From positions 372,001 to 436,000 of the forward strand of contig CAVWNY010000008.1 in the NCBI GenBank assembly GCA_963756545.1: a DNA stretch of 64,000 nt, in the 5' to 3' direction. Position 1 is the first letter of the stretch. Every line of letters begins with the position of its first letter. Below are positions 52,656 to 61,765 of the stretch, in pieces. This DNA is from DATFDN01 sp963756545 (GTDB lineage Bacteria; Pseudomonadota; Alphaproteobacteria; Acetobacterales; Acetobacteraceae). The notes beneath the pieces were generated by a model. That model was not told the DNA's origin. It saw only the letters and a program-made list of their open reading frames with translations, and searched no databases. The translations under genes were made by a program, and so were the position numbers.

Positions 52656-52680
52656 CGATGTGGTTTTCTCGGCGTCCGCG

Positions 52681-52785
52681 AACCCCTCCCCCAACCCCTC
52701 CCGCGAGGGGAGGGGAGGTTCTGTCGCGTGGCCTTCTTCTCCCCCTCCCCTTGCGGGAGGGGGCCGGGGGGAGGGGACCGCGCGA
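52681..52785. repeat. Family-B palindromic repeat, copy 4
   Basis: CCCCTCCCGCGAGGGGAGGG with the mirror CCCCTTGCGGGAGGGGGCC, between the second permease and the first ATPase of the peptide ABC operon. Confidence 0.87.
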
Positions 52786-52806
52786 CGGAGCACATGGATC
52801 ATTCCC

Positions 52807-53799
<993 letters not shown>

Positions 53800-53810
53800 A
53801 CTCGCGCGAA

Positions 53811-53913
53811 CGCCTCTCCCAATCTCTCCCGCAAGACCAGGGGAGACGCAAGCGCTGCGCCTTCTGCTCCCCCTCCCCTCGCAGGAGGGGGCCGGGGGAA
53901 GGGGAACCGGGCG
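53811..53913. repeat. Family-B palindromic repeat, copy 5 (degenerate)
   Basis: TCTCCCGCAAGACCAGGGGA and CCCCTCGCAGGAGGGGGCC are a decayed copy between the two ATPase genes. Confidence 0.7.
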
Positions 53914-53929
53914 GCAATGAGCTCTCCGC

Positions 53930-54949
53930 ATGACACGCACTCTGCTGCAAGTCTCCGGCCTCAAGAAGCACTTCCCAGTCAATGCCGGCTTCCTCGGCCG
54001 CCGGGCGGGCACGGTGTATGCGGTCGATGGGGTGAGCTTCGATATCGCGCGCGGCGAGACGCTGTCGCTGGTGGGAGAGTCCGGCTGCGGCAAATCGACC
54101 GTCGGGCGCGCCGTCCTGCGCTTGCTGGCGCCCACGGCGGGCGAGGTGCATCTGGACGGCGCGCGGATCGACAACCTTCCCGCCCGCCGTCTGCGCCCGC
54201 TGCGCCAACGGATGCAGGTCGTGTTCCAGGACCCGTTCAGCAGCCTCAACCCCCGCATGCGGGTGCGCGACATCCTGACCGAGCCGATCACCAATTTCGG
54301 CCTGGCGCGCGGGCGTGCGCTGGACGAGCGGGTGGACCTGCTGTTGGACAAGGTGCGCCTGCCGCGCGACGCGGCCGGGCGCTACCCGCACGAGTTCTCC
54401 GGCGGCCAGCGCCAGCGCATTGGCATCGCCCGCGCGCTCGCCCCCGGCGCCGACCTGATCGTCTGCGACGAGGCGGTCTCGGCGCTCGACGTGTCGGTGA
54501 AGGCGCAGATCGTCAATTTGCTGGCCGACCTGCAGGACGAGCTTGGCCTTTCGATGCTGTTCATCAGCCACGACCTCGCCATCGTCGAGCATCTGACGCA
54601 TCGCATCGCCGTCATGTATCTCGGCAAGATCGTGGAGCTGACGGACCGGCGCACGCTGTTCGCGCGCGCCCACCACCCCTACACGCAGGCGTTGCTGTCG
54701 GCCGTGCCGGTGCCCGATCCGGGCGCGAAGCGCCAGCGCATCATCCTGCGCGGCGACGTGCCGAGCCCGATCAATCCGCCCTCGGGGTGCCGGTTTCACA
54801 CCCGGTGCCCGTACGTCTTCGACCGCTGCCGGACGGAGGAGCCGTTGCTGCGCGCGGTCGGCCCCGGTCAGGTCTCGGCCTGTCACCTGGACGGCTGGCA
54901 ACGACAACTGGAGCAGCCTGGACACATCTCCGGGCGCGGTGCAGGTTAG
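53930..54949 (+). CDS. Peptide ABC transporter ATPase, DppF/OppF type
   Basis: A 339-residue ATPase with Walker A GESGCGKST, signature FSGGQRQRIGIARAL, Walker B LIVCDEAVSALDV (Ala replaces the common Pro after DE) and a terminal CRFHTRCPYVFDRC segment. Last gene of the five-gene transporter operon. Confidence 0.93.
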   Translation: MTRTLLQVSGLKKHFPVNAGFLGRRAGTVYAVDGVSFDIARGETLSLVGESGCGKSTVGRAVLRLLAPTAGEVHLDGARIDNLPARRLRPLRQRMQVVFQDPFSSLNPRMRVRDILTEPITNFGLARGRALDERVDLLLDKVRLPRDAAGRYPHEFSGGQRQRIGIARALAPGADLIVCDEAVSALDVSVKAQIVNLLADLQDELGLSMLFISHDLAIVEHLTHRIAVMYLGKIVELTDRRTLFARAHHPYTQALLSAVPVPDPGAKRQRIILRGDVPSPINPPSGCRFHTRCPYVFDRCRTEEPLLRAVGPGQVSACHLDGWQRQLEQPGHISGRGAG

Positions 54950-55040
54950 GGCGCGGGCGGCGTTCGCGCCGGGTCAGCTCCAAGACGACCGTCCGAGTTG
55001 CCGCGATAGCACGCACGGATAATTTTCTCGGGGGCGCGCC

Positions 55041-55640
55041 ATGGCAATCCGCTTGCAGCAAATGCATCCTGCTCTGGTACACCTGCCGATCACGCTCCTG
55101 CCGCTCGCGGTCGGCGCCGACCTTCTCGGGTACATCACGGGAGACAAATCACTTCTCGACTTTGGGCGAAAGGCAATCGGGATCGCCGCGGTAGGCGCGC
55201 TCGGCTCCGCCGTCAGTGGGCTCATCGCCGGCGAGGAGGTGAACGTCGAGGGCGCGTCGCAAGACATGCTGATGACCCACCGTAACCTGAACTTCGTCGC
55301 GACCGTAGTCGCGACCTCGATGGCGGTCTGGCGCGCCAAACGCGAGCGGCCGAACGCCGTCTATCTCGGCGCCGGCCTCGCCGGGGTTAGCGTGCTGGCG
55401 TATACGGCCTACCTGGGCGGCAAGCTTGTCTACGACGTCGGTGTGGGCGTCGAGCCGGCGCATGGGGTGTATCGGACCGACGCACCGACATTGCGGACGG
55501 GGCAGGTCGGCGCGTTCCTCACGACGGCGCTGACCGACCTTCTGCACGGAGTGCAGCATATGATCCAGGAGGTGGGCAAGGGACAGTTCGTTCCCACCAT
55601 TATGACCTGGTGCGCGAAGCACTGCGGCGCCGCCAAGTAG
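55041..55640 (+). CDS. DUF2231-type membrane protein
   Basis: A 199-residue protein with four hydrophobic segments and the opening MHPALVHLPITLLPLAVGAD, the hallmark of DUF2231, with a later THRNLNFVAT. Function unknown; paired here with a cytochrome-b/molybdopterin oxidoreductase 39 bases downstream, so possibly a redox-membrane partner. Confidence 0.8.
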   Translation: MAIRLQQMHPALVHLPITLLPLAVGADLLGYITGDKSLLDFGRKAIGIAAVGALGSAVSGLIAGEEVNVEGASQDMLMTHRNLNFVATVVATSMAVWRAKRERPNAVYLGAGLAGVSVLAYTAYLGGKLVYDVGVGVEPAHGVYRTDAPTLRTGQVGAFLTTALTDLLHGVQHMIQEVGKGQFVPTIMTWCAKHCGAAK

Positions 55641-55679
55641 ATTGCGACCGCCGATCTTGGAACCAGAAAACCAAGCGCC

Positions 55680-57416
55680 ATGGCAAACCCGCCCAAGCTC
55701 CCGCCGTCGCACGATCCGCTCGCCGCGTCGCTCAGCGCCGCGGACGATCGGATTCTGCTGAGCGATTGGTTGCCGCCGCGCGAGGCCATCGTGCCCCGTA
55801 TCCGTGTGGGCCGGCGCTGGATCAGCATCCTCTGGGCGGTACCGATCGGGTGCGCGGCGCTCATCATCGCAATCGCCCTCGCGCAGAGCTTGCGGGAGGC
55901 GCCGGAGGCCAAGGCCTTCATCGCGCGATACACCGGCATCCCGCAGGCCGCGCCGTCGGTCGGCACCGGATTCCCGGGGTGGCTGCGACTGCAGCACTTC
56001 CTCAACATGTTCTTCATGCTGTTCATCATCCGTGCCGGCATCCAGATCCTCGCCGACCACCCGCGGCTGTATTGGAAACGGGACTGCACGCCCGGCACGG
56101 ACTGGTTCCGCTTCCAGCACACGGTGCCGACTGGCCGCATCTGGACCGCCAAGGACGATTCGGTGACGCTTCCGAAGTGGCTGGGCATTCCGGGCCTGCG
56201 CCACACGATCGGGCTTGCCCGCTGGTGGCACTTCTCCGTCAACATGCTGTGGACGCTCAACGGTATCGCCTTTTACGTGCTGCTGTTCACGACCGACCAG
56301 TGGCGCCGCCTGGTGCCGCTCACCTGGACCGTGTTCCCCAACGCGCTCTCGACTGCGATCCAGTATGCGTCGCTGAACTTCCCGGTCGACGAGAGCTGGA
56401 CCCGCTACAACGGGCTGCAGCAGCTCACCTACTTCATCACGGTGTTCATCGCGGCCCCCACGTCCATCGCCACCGGCTTGCTGCAAAGCCCGGCGATCTC
56501 CAACAGGCTGGGCTGGGGCGGCAGGGTGATGAACCGCCAGTTGGCGCGGTCCATCCACTTCATCTCGTTCTCCTGGTTCGTATTCTTCATTTTTGCCCAT
56601 GGGATCATGGTGTTCGTCACCAGCCTGCGGCAGAACACGAACCGCATGTTTGCCGGCGTGGAGAACGGCTCCTGGTCCGGCATCGTGCCCTTCGTCGTGG
56701 CCATGGCGATCCTGGCGGCGGCTTGGGCGATGGCCTCGCCGTTCACGATCCGGCACGCCCGGCTGGTGCAGAAGACCGGCGCCTTCATGGTCGGCTGGAT
56801 CAAGGGACTGTCCGAGTCGTGGGATCCGCGGTCCCAGATGACCGAGAAGGATATCTCGCCGTATTTCTGGCCGAACGGCACGATGCCGAGTTCCGCCGAG
56901 TTCGATACCCTCGTGGCCGAGGATTTCGCGCACTATCGGCTGCGGGTCGGCGGGCTGGTCGAGCGACCGCGGGAGTTCTCCCTGGCTAATCTCAAGACGA
57001 TGCCGAAGCAGAAGCAGATCACGACGCATTTCTGCATCCAGGGGTGGTCCGGCGTCGCCGAGTGGGGCGGCGTTCCCATGCGCCACATCCTCGACCTCGT
57101 GAAGCCGAAGCCTGACGCCCGCTACGTCGTGTTCTACTCATTTTCCGAGGGCGGCGAAGGCGGCGGCTACTACGACGTGCACGAGATGCACAACATGCGC
57201 CATGAACTGACGATCCTTGCGTACGAGATGAACGGGATCCCGGTCAGCGTGCTGCACGGAGCGCCCCTGCGCCTGCGATGCGAGAACGAGCTGGGTTTCA
57301 AGATGGTCAAGTGGATCACGGCGATCGAGTTCGTGCATGACTTCGCCGACCTTGGCGCCGGCCAGGGCGGATACAACGAGGACCACGAGTTCTATGGCTA
57401 CCGCATGCCGATCTGA
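55680..57416 (+). CDS. Molybdopterin-dependent oxidoreductase with N-terminal cytochrome b domain
   Basis: A 578-residue fusion. Residues about 45-375 are membrane-embedded with candidate haem His in LRLQHFLNMFFMLFIIRAG, ARWWHFSVNMLWTLNG and RSIHFISFSWFVFFIFAHG, like bacterial cytochrome b561/MsrQ-type proteins. From about residue 400 a sulfite-oxidase-fold molybdenum domain follows: LVERPREFSLANLKTMP, the Mo-cysteine loop HFCIQGWSGVAEWGG (C452) and NGIPVSVLHGAPLRLRCENE (in parts). The cytochrome half would pass electrons between quinone and molybdenum centre. No signal peptide is visible. Operon with DUF2231 and a CBS protein. Confidence 0.85.
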   Translation: MANPPKLPPSHDPLAASLSAADDRILLSDWLPPREAIVPRIRVGRRWISILWAVPIGCAALIIAIALAQSLREAPEAKAFIARYTGIPQAAPSVGTGFPGWLRLQHFLNMFFMLFIIRAGIQILADHPRLYWKRDCTPGTDWFRFQHTVPTGRIWTAKDDSVTLPKWLGIPGLRHTIGLARWWHFSVNMLWTLNGIAFYVLLFTTDQWRRLVPLTWTVFPNALSTAIQYASLNFPVDESWTRYNGLQQLTYFITVFIAAPTSIATGLLQSPAISNRLGWGGRVMNRQLARSIHFISFSWFVFFIFAHGIMVFVTSLRQNTNRMFAGVENGSWSGIVPFVVAMAILAAAWAMASPFTIRHARLVQKTGAFMVGWIKGLSESWDPRSQMTEKDISPYFWPNGTMPSSAEFDTLVAEDFAHYRLRVGGLVERPREFSLANLKTMPKQKQITTHFCIQGWSGVAEWGGVPMRHILDLVKPKPDARYVVFYSFSEGGEGGGYYDVHEMHNMRHELTILAYEMNGIPVSVLHGAPLRLRCENELGFKMVKWITAIEFVHDFADLGAGQGGYNEDHEFYGYRMPI

Positions 57417-57444
57417 TTGGCTGCGGTGACCAAGGAGAGGACAG

Positions 57445-57888
57445 ATGTTTGCAGAGCAAATTTTGCCGAGGGCGCGTGAGCGCCTCGCGACGATCGGCGC
57501 CGGCGCGCCCGTCCGGGAAGCGGCCGACCTCATGTGCAAGCCCCACACCGATCTTGTCGTGGTGTGCGACCCCAACGGCGGCATGGTCGGCGTCCTGACG
57601 AAGACCGACATTGTCGGGCAGATCAGGCAGTGCGGCGGAAGCGGCTGCGTGGCCAGGGTGGACACGATCATGACGCGCGACGTCGTCTCCTGCCGGCCGA
57701 GCGAGTCGCTGCAGGATATCTGGTCGATGATGAAGCAACATGGCTTGCAGCGCATCCCGATCGTCGATCAGTGCGGGAAGCCGATCGGAATCATCTATGC
57801 GCGGGATGCGCTTCAGAACTTGCTGAGCGAAGTCGGGGATGAGGAAACCCTGCTTCGTGATTACGTGATGAGCGTAGGCTACCAATGA
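57445..57888 (+). CDS. CBS-domain protein
   Basis: A 147-residue protein with a pair of CBS motifs: LVVVCDPNGGMVGVLTKTDI and QRIPIVDQCGKPIGIIYARD, separated by VDTIMTRDVVSC. CBS pairs bind adenine nucleotides. AAGGAGAGGAC lies 9 bases before ATG 57445. Follows the molybdenum enzyme by 28 bases. Confidence 0.92.
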   Translation: MFAEQILPRARERLATIGAGAPVREAADLMCKPHTDLVVVCDPNGGMVGVLTKTDIVGQIRQCGGSGCVARVDTIMTRDVVSCRPSESLQDIWSMMKQHGLQRIPIVDQCGKPIGIIYARDALQNLLSEVGDEETLLRDYVMSVGYQ

Positions 57889-57930
57889 TGCACTCACCCC
57901 GGCGGGAGATGCGGGCTCGCGGTGGCGCCC

Positions 57931-58968
57931 TCACCACACCATGCGCGGCGTGACGGGCTTTGGCCGGCCGGGGCGCGTGCTGGACAGCCATTCCGTGACT
58001 GGCATGAAGCGGGGGGCCAGGAACTGGTACGTGCGGCCCATCAGCGCCGCCGTCGTCGGACCGGGCTCCGTTCCTGCCGCCTCCCACCAGCCAAGCACCG
58101 GCTCCCACGCGCGCAGACTGCGATACAGCCAGTCGCGGTGGGAGCGGATGAAGGCGCGCTGGCTCTCGGCATTCCGCAGCGCGGCCAGCACCTCGCCCGT
58201 CTGCGCGTCCAATTCATCGAACCGCTGCTGCGTCTTGCCCAACCCGATGGCGGCGAGCCGGCGGACCTGGGTGGCGGTTTCCGATTGATGGGCATCGCCC
58301 CGCCAGGCGCACGCGACACGCTGGATCTTCGAGATCGCCGCGATCAGCCGGCCAAGCAGCCGCTCGCGAAGGGCCTCGATATAGCTGAGTTCCTCGCCCA
58401 GGGCCTCCAGCAGGACCAGCACCTGGTCGGCGTGGCTCAACCGCATCTCCTGGGCGGCGCGAGCGATGGCGGTCTGCACCCGGATCCGCAGCAACGGGTC
58501 GTCGGCCACCTGGAGCAGCAATTCCGCGGTGAGGTCCATCCGGTCGCCGCCGGTCCCGGCGGTGAGCCAGGCGACCATCTGCAAGCGCAGCCGGGTGTTG
58601 GCGAGGGCGGCATGGATGGGATCGGGCTGCCAGCTCGCCTGTCCGGTCAGAACCTCCGAGGGAAGATCGTCCCCCAGGCGCAGGGCGGCGACGAAATCCA
58701 AGGCCTCGGCGATCAGGGCGAGCATCCGCCCGTCCGGCGATTCGTCGTCGATGCCGAATTCCCGCTGAAGGGAGCGCAGCGGCAGCGCCGCCTGCCGATC
58801 GCCCAGTTCGATGATCATTACCGCCGCGTCGTCCGTCTCCGCCCGGCGGAATAGCGGGGTCCCGCAGGCGGTGAACATGCGATGGTGCAGCAGACAGAGT
58901 GTCGGCGTTCCGGGTTCGGGGTCGGGCAGGCCGGGGCGTTCGGACGGAATCGACATCGGTGCGGCCAT
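57931..58968 (-). CDS. Hypothetical protein at the end of the T6SS cluster
   Basis: A 345-residue mostly helical soluble protein I do not recognise. Segments include TPTLCLLHHRMFTACGTPLF, the repeated Leu/Ala-rich helices RIRVQTAIARAAQEMRLS and EALRERLLGRLIAAISKIQR, and ending RPKPVTPRMVW. It is co-directional with the T6SS genes and separated from the methyltransferase by a family-B repeat. T6SS linkage is positional only. Confidence 0.7.
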   Translation of the reverse strand: MAAPMSIPSERPGLPDPEPGTPTLCLLHHRMFTACGTPLFRRAETDDAAVMIIELGDRQAALPLRSLQREFGIDDESPDGRMLALIAEALDFVAALRLGDDLPSEVLTGQASWQPDPIHAALANTRLRLQMVAWLTAGTGGDRMDLTAELLLQVADDPLLRIRVQTAIARAAQEMRLSHADQVLVLLEALGEELSYIEALRERLLGRLIAAISKIQRVACAWRGDAHQSETATQVRRLAAIGLGKTQQRFDELDAQTGEVLAALRNAESQRAFIRSHRDWLYRSLRAWEPVLGWWEAAGTEPGPTTAALMGRTYQFLAPRFMPVTEWLSSTRPGRPKPVTPRMVW

Positions 58969-59063
58969 GCAAGCACCGACTGGTAAAGAGATCCTTAGCG
59001 GGAGACGGAATCGGGGCCGCGTCGAATATCCTCACGGAAGTGACCGGCCACTCAATTGACGGC

Positions 59064-59210
59064 GGCCGATCGGCACCCGCAACTAATTACAGGCCCCTCC
59101 CCCAACCCCTCCCGCAAGGGGAAGGGAGGAGTAAGAGGCGCCGCGCCTTCTGCTCCCCCGCCCCTTGCGGGAGGGGGTCGGGGGGAGGGGGCCAGGGTCA
59201 ACGATTTGGG
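59064..59210. repeat. Family-B palindromic repeat, copy 6
   Basis: Left flank GGCCGATCGGCACCCGCAAC as in copy 2, core CCCCTCCCGCAAGGGGAAGG with mirror CCCCTTGCGGGAGGGGGTC, right flank GTCAACGATTTGGGC. Fills the gap between the T6SS methyltransferase and the hypothetical gene. Confidence 0.87.
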
Positions 59211-59225
59211 CTGGAATCGTCGGCA

Positions 59226-60737
59226 TCACACGATGCCAGCCGCGCGATAGAGCGGGATTCGCTTCTCGAGGCTCGTGCGCAGCGCCTCGCGCACCCGCTC
59301 GGCATCCTTGGCCGCCGGATCGACTATGCGCAGCCAATCATCCAGCGACGCCGCGCCGTCGCCCTCCCGCACGCGATCGGCGACCAGGATGTCGATCATG
59401 CTGCCCGCCGCGCCGGCGCCCAGGAGGTTGCTCGCCAGCGCCAGGGTCCCGCCAAGGTTGGGGGTTCCCGGCAGCCGGCGCGCGCAGAACCGGTTGAAGC
59501 GCCGCGCGGCGGCCCCGGTCGCCGTGCCCGGCCGGAGGACCGGCTCGGCGAACCCAAGGCCGACGAGGATGCCCACCAGTTCGGCCGGATTGCTGCGCCG
59601 CCCCTCCAGCCCCGGCAACTCCAGCAACTCGCCGACGCATCGTGGCCGGACGGCGAGCGCCTCGACGATGGGCCCATAGAAGCCCCGGTTCAGCTCGGCC
59701 CGGCCGGCCGAGATGTCGATCTCGAACGCCATATCGGCCGCCGGGATCGCCAGCGCCAGCCACGCCTCGCGCAGCGCCGCGTCGCGCGCTGCCGGGGCGA
59801 TACGGCGCGGACCGCGGACGAACACGTCGTGGCGCAGCATCCGCGACAGGCACATGTCCTTCACCAGCTCGCGGGCCAGCGGATCGTCGAAGCGACGATA
59901 CTCGGTGCGCTGCGCTTCCGTCAGCGTCAGCTCGGGGAAGTTCTCGGTCAGCGTGGCGGAGGCGACCCAGTCGAGCTTCGCCTCGGCGAGCGCGGCGGCG
60001 ACATCGGCGTGAAAGCACGGTGCCCACGCCTCGTTCATGTATTCATGCGCGAGATACGAAATCGGCATGTCGGCGAACCGTCGCAGGAGGCTCTGCGCCA
60101 ACGGCTGGTCGCGAAGCTGCCCGGCCTCGGCCTCGTTCAGCGCACGGGCGAGCCTGACGCCCTCCTCGGCCTGCCGATCGCTGCGCCAAGCAAGCCGGCG
60201 GCCGGTCTCGCGCAGCAGCCGCTGCAACCCGATCGCGCCCGCCCAGCCGGGCAGGGCGTTGTAGCTGACATGCACGGCCCCGCCGGGGCGTATCCTGGCG
60301 CGCAGCAGCCGCACGATGCCGGACTGCACCGCCGCCGGCACCCAGCTCCACAGCCCGTGCAGGCTGGCGAAATCGGCTTCCGGCACGAGGCGCGCGGCAT
60401 GGTCCTCGGCCAATGTGGCGAGATCGGCTTCGAGGAACGCCACGTTCTCGATGCCGGCCTCGGCGGCCCAGGCGCGGGCGGTCGCGATGTGGGCCGGGTT
60501 GAAGTCGATCGCCGTCACTTGCCAGCCCGGATTGGCGGCAGCCAGCAGCAGCGCGCCGAACCCCTGGCCGCAGCCCAGCTCCAGGTAGCTGACCGGCGCA
60601 TCCGGTTCCGGCAGAGGACACAACACACCGCCGAGCAGGCCCGCCAGCGCCATGATCGCCGGGGATTGCTGGCGGTAGTAGCCGGGCATGTAGGCGATGT
60701 CGGTGACGTAGCCGCTGTTCCAGAACGTCACGTTCAC
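59226..60737 (-). CDS. Class I SAM methyltransferase with methyltransferase regulatory domain
   Basis: A 503-residue protein. The SAM-binding core is YLELGCGQGFGALLLAAANPG, VTAIDFNPAHIATARA and AVHVSYNALPGW. A following regulatory region has RRFADMPISYLAHEYMNEAW and YRRFDDPLARELVKDMCL, as in PKMT_2nd/MethyTransf_Reg proteins. GTG 60737 overlaps the tssG stop (GTGA), so it is part of the T6SS operon. Target unknown; a T6SS component or effector is plausible. Confidence 0.85.
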   Translation of the reverse strand: MNVTFWNSGYVTDIAYMPGYYRQQSPAIMALAGLLGGVLCPLPEPDAPVSYLELGCGQGFGALLLAAANPGWQVTAIDFNPAHIATARAWAAEAGIENVAFLEADLATLAEDHAARLVPEADFASLHGLWSWVPAAVQSGIVRLLRARIRPGGAVHVSYNALPGWAGAIGLQRLLRETGRRLAWRSDRQAEEGVRLARALNEAEAGQLRDQPLAQSLLRRFADMPISYLAHEYMNEAWAPCFHADVAAALAEAKLDWVASATLTENFPELTLTEAQRTEYRRFDDPLARELVKDMCLSRMLRHDVFVRGPRRIAPAARDAALREAWLALAIPAADMAFEIDISAGRAELNRGFYGPIVEALAVRPRCVGELLELPGLEGRRSNPAELVGILVGLGFAEPVLRPGTATGAAARRFNRFCARRLPGTPNLGGTLALASNLLGAGAAGSMIDILVADRVREGDGAASLDDWLRIVDPAAKDAERVREALRTSLEKRIPLYRAAGIV

Positions 60738-61765
60738 CCCGTCTGCTGCGCTTCGATGACCTCGGCCTCGAACACCGCGTCGGCGGCGTCGACGCGCGCC
60801 GCCGCGGTGCCGGGCGGGCCGGGAACCCAGGTGTTCCAGCCGAGCCGGGGCGGCGGATCGGCGTCCGCGTCGAGCCGCAGCGGCGGCACCTCGGCGGCGG
60901 CGAGAACGGGATTGACCGCGAAGCCAAGCTCGAACCCCACATAGGCGCGCGTCAGCGCGACCAGCCGGTGCAGCGCCCGCCGGTCCGGCAGCAGGGCGGC
61001 GAACGCGGCCCGGTTCAGGGGGCCGATGCGGAGGATGATGCGCGCCTGCGGGTCCCACGCCCGCGCCCCGGCCGCCGCATCCACGCCGAGGCGGCAGAAG
61101 GCGCCGGGCAAGCCGCCCGCCGGCAGCCGCGTGCGCTGGTCGGGCGGCAGGTTGAGCCAGGCACCCGCGAACTCCACCACCTCCACGCGCCGCCCCAGCC
61201 AGTCCGACAGCATGGCGGCGAGCCGGTCCGCCGAGCGGGGCCGCATGGCGAACAGCCCGGCGTAGTGCAGCACGGCCTCCGTGCCGACCGCGAGGCGCGG
61301 CGCCAGATGCGGGGTGCCGAACCCGGTCAGCGACAGCATCGCGTGCGACACCGGGTCGGGCTCGGCCCGGTCCGCCGCCTGCTCGGCGGCGCGTGCGGGA
61401 CGGTACTTGATCCCGGAGCGGGCAAACAAGGCGATGAACCGATGCGACAGCAGGTCCAGGAAATCGTGCAGCGCGCGGGAGCGCGAGCGCAGCGCGCGCG
61501 TGACCTCCTCCGTGTAGGTGCGCGGCAGGACGCCCGAGGGGCCGGTCAGCCCCATGACGCTCACCGTCATCCGGGGCGGCTGCCCCGCCGCATCGCGCAC
61601 CTCGATCACGTCGGCGGGCGGGAAGGCGAGGCCGGGCGGGGTGCGGAACCGCACCATTTCGGCCGGATCGCCGCGATGCGCCAGCAGCCGCACGGCGGCA
61701 TCGAAATGAAAACGCCACGGATGCGTGCGAAGTCGGGCGCGCGGCGATCCGGTCGGAGACGTCAT
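60734..61765 (-). CDS. tssG: Type VI secretion baseplate protein TssG
   Basis: A 343-residue cytoplasmic baseplate protein (VasB/ImpH family): HPWRFHFDAAVRLLAHRGDP, VSVMGLTGPSGVLPRTYTEE, LHDFLDLLSHRFIALFARSG and RRVEVVEFAGAWLNLPPDQR are the family blocks. It binds TssF in the wedge complex. ATG 61765 overlaps the tssF stop (ATGA); an earlier ATG 33 bases upstream is less likely. Confidence 0.95.
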   Translation of the reverse strand: MTSPTGSPRARLRTHPWRFHFDAAVRLLAHRGDPAEMVRFRTPPGLAFPPADVIEVRDAAGQPPRMTVSVMGLTGPSGVLPRTYTEEVTRALRSRSRALHDFLDLLSHRFIALFARSGIKYRPARAAEQAADRAEPDPVSHAMLSLTGFGTPHLAPRLAVGTEAVLHYAGLFAMRPRSADRLAAMLSDWLGRRVEVVEFAGAWLNLPPDQRTRLPAGGLPGAFCRLGVDAAAGARAWDPQARIILRIGPLNRAAFAALLPDRRALHRLVALTRAYVGFELGFAVNPVLAAAEVPPLRLDADADPPPRLGWNTWVPGPPGTAAARVDAADAVFEAEVIEAQQTG

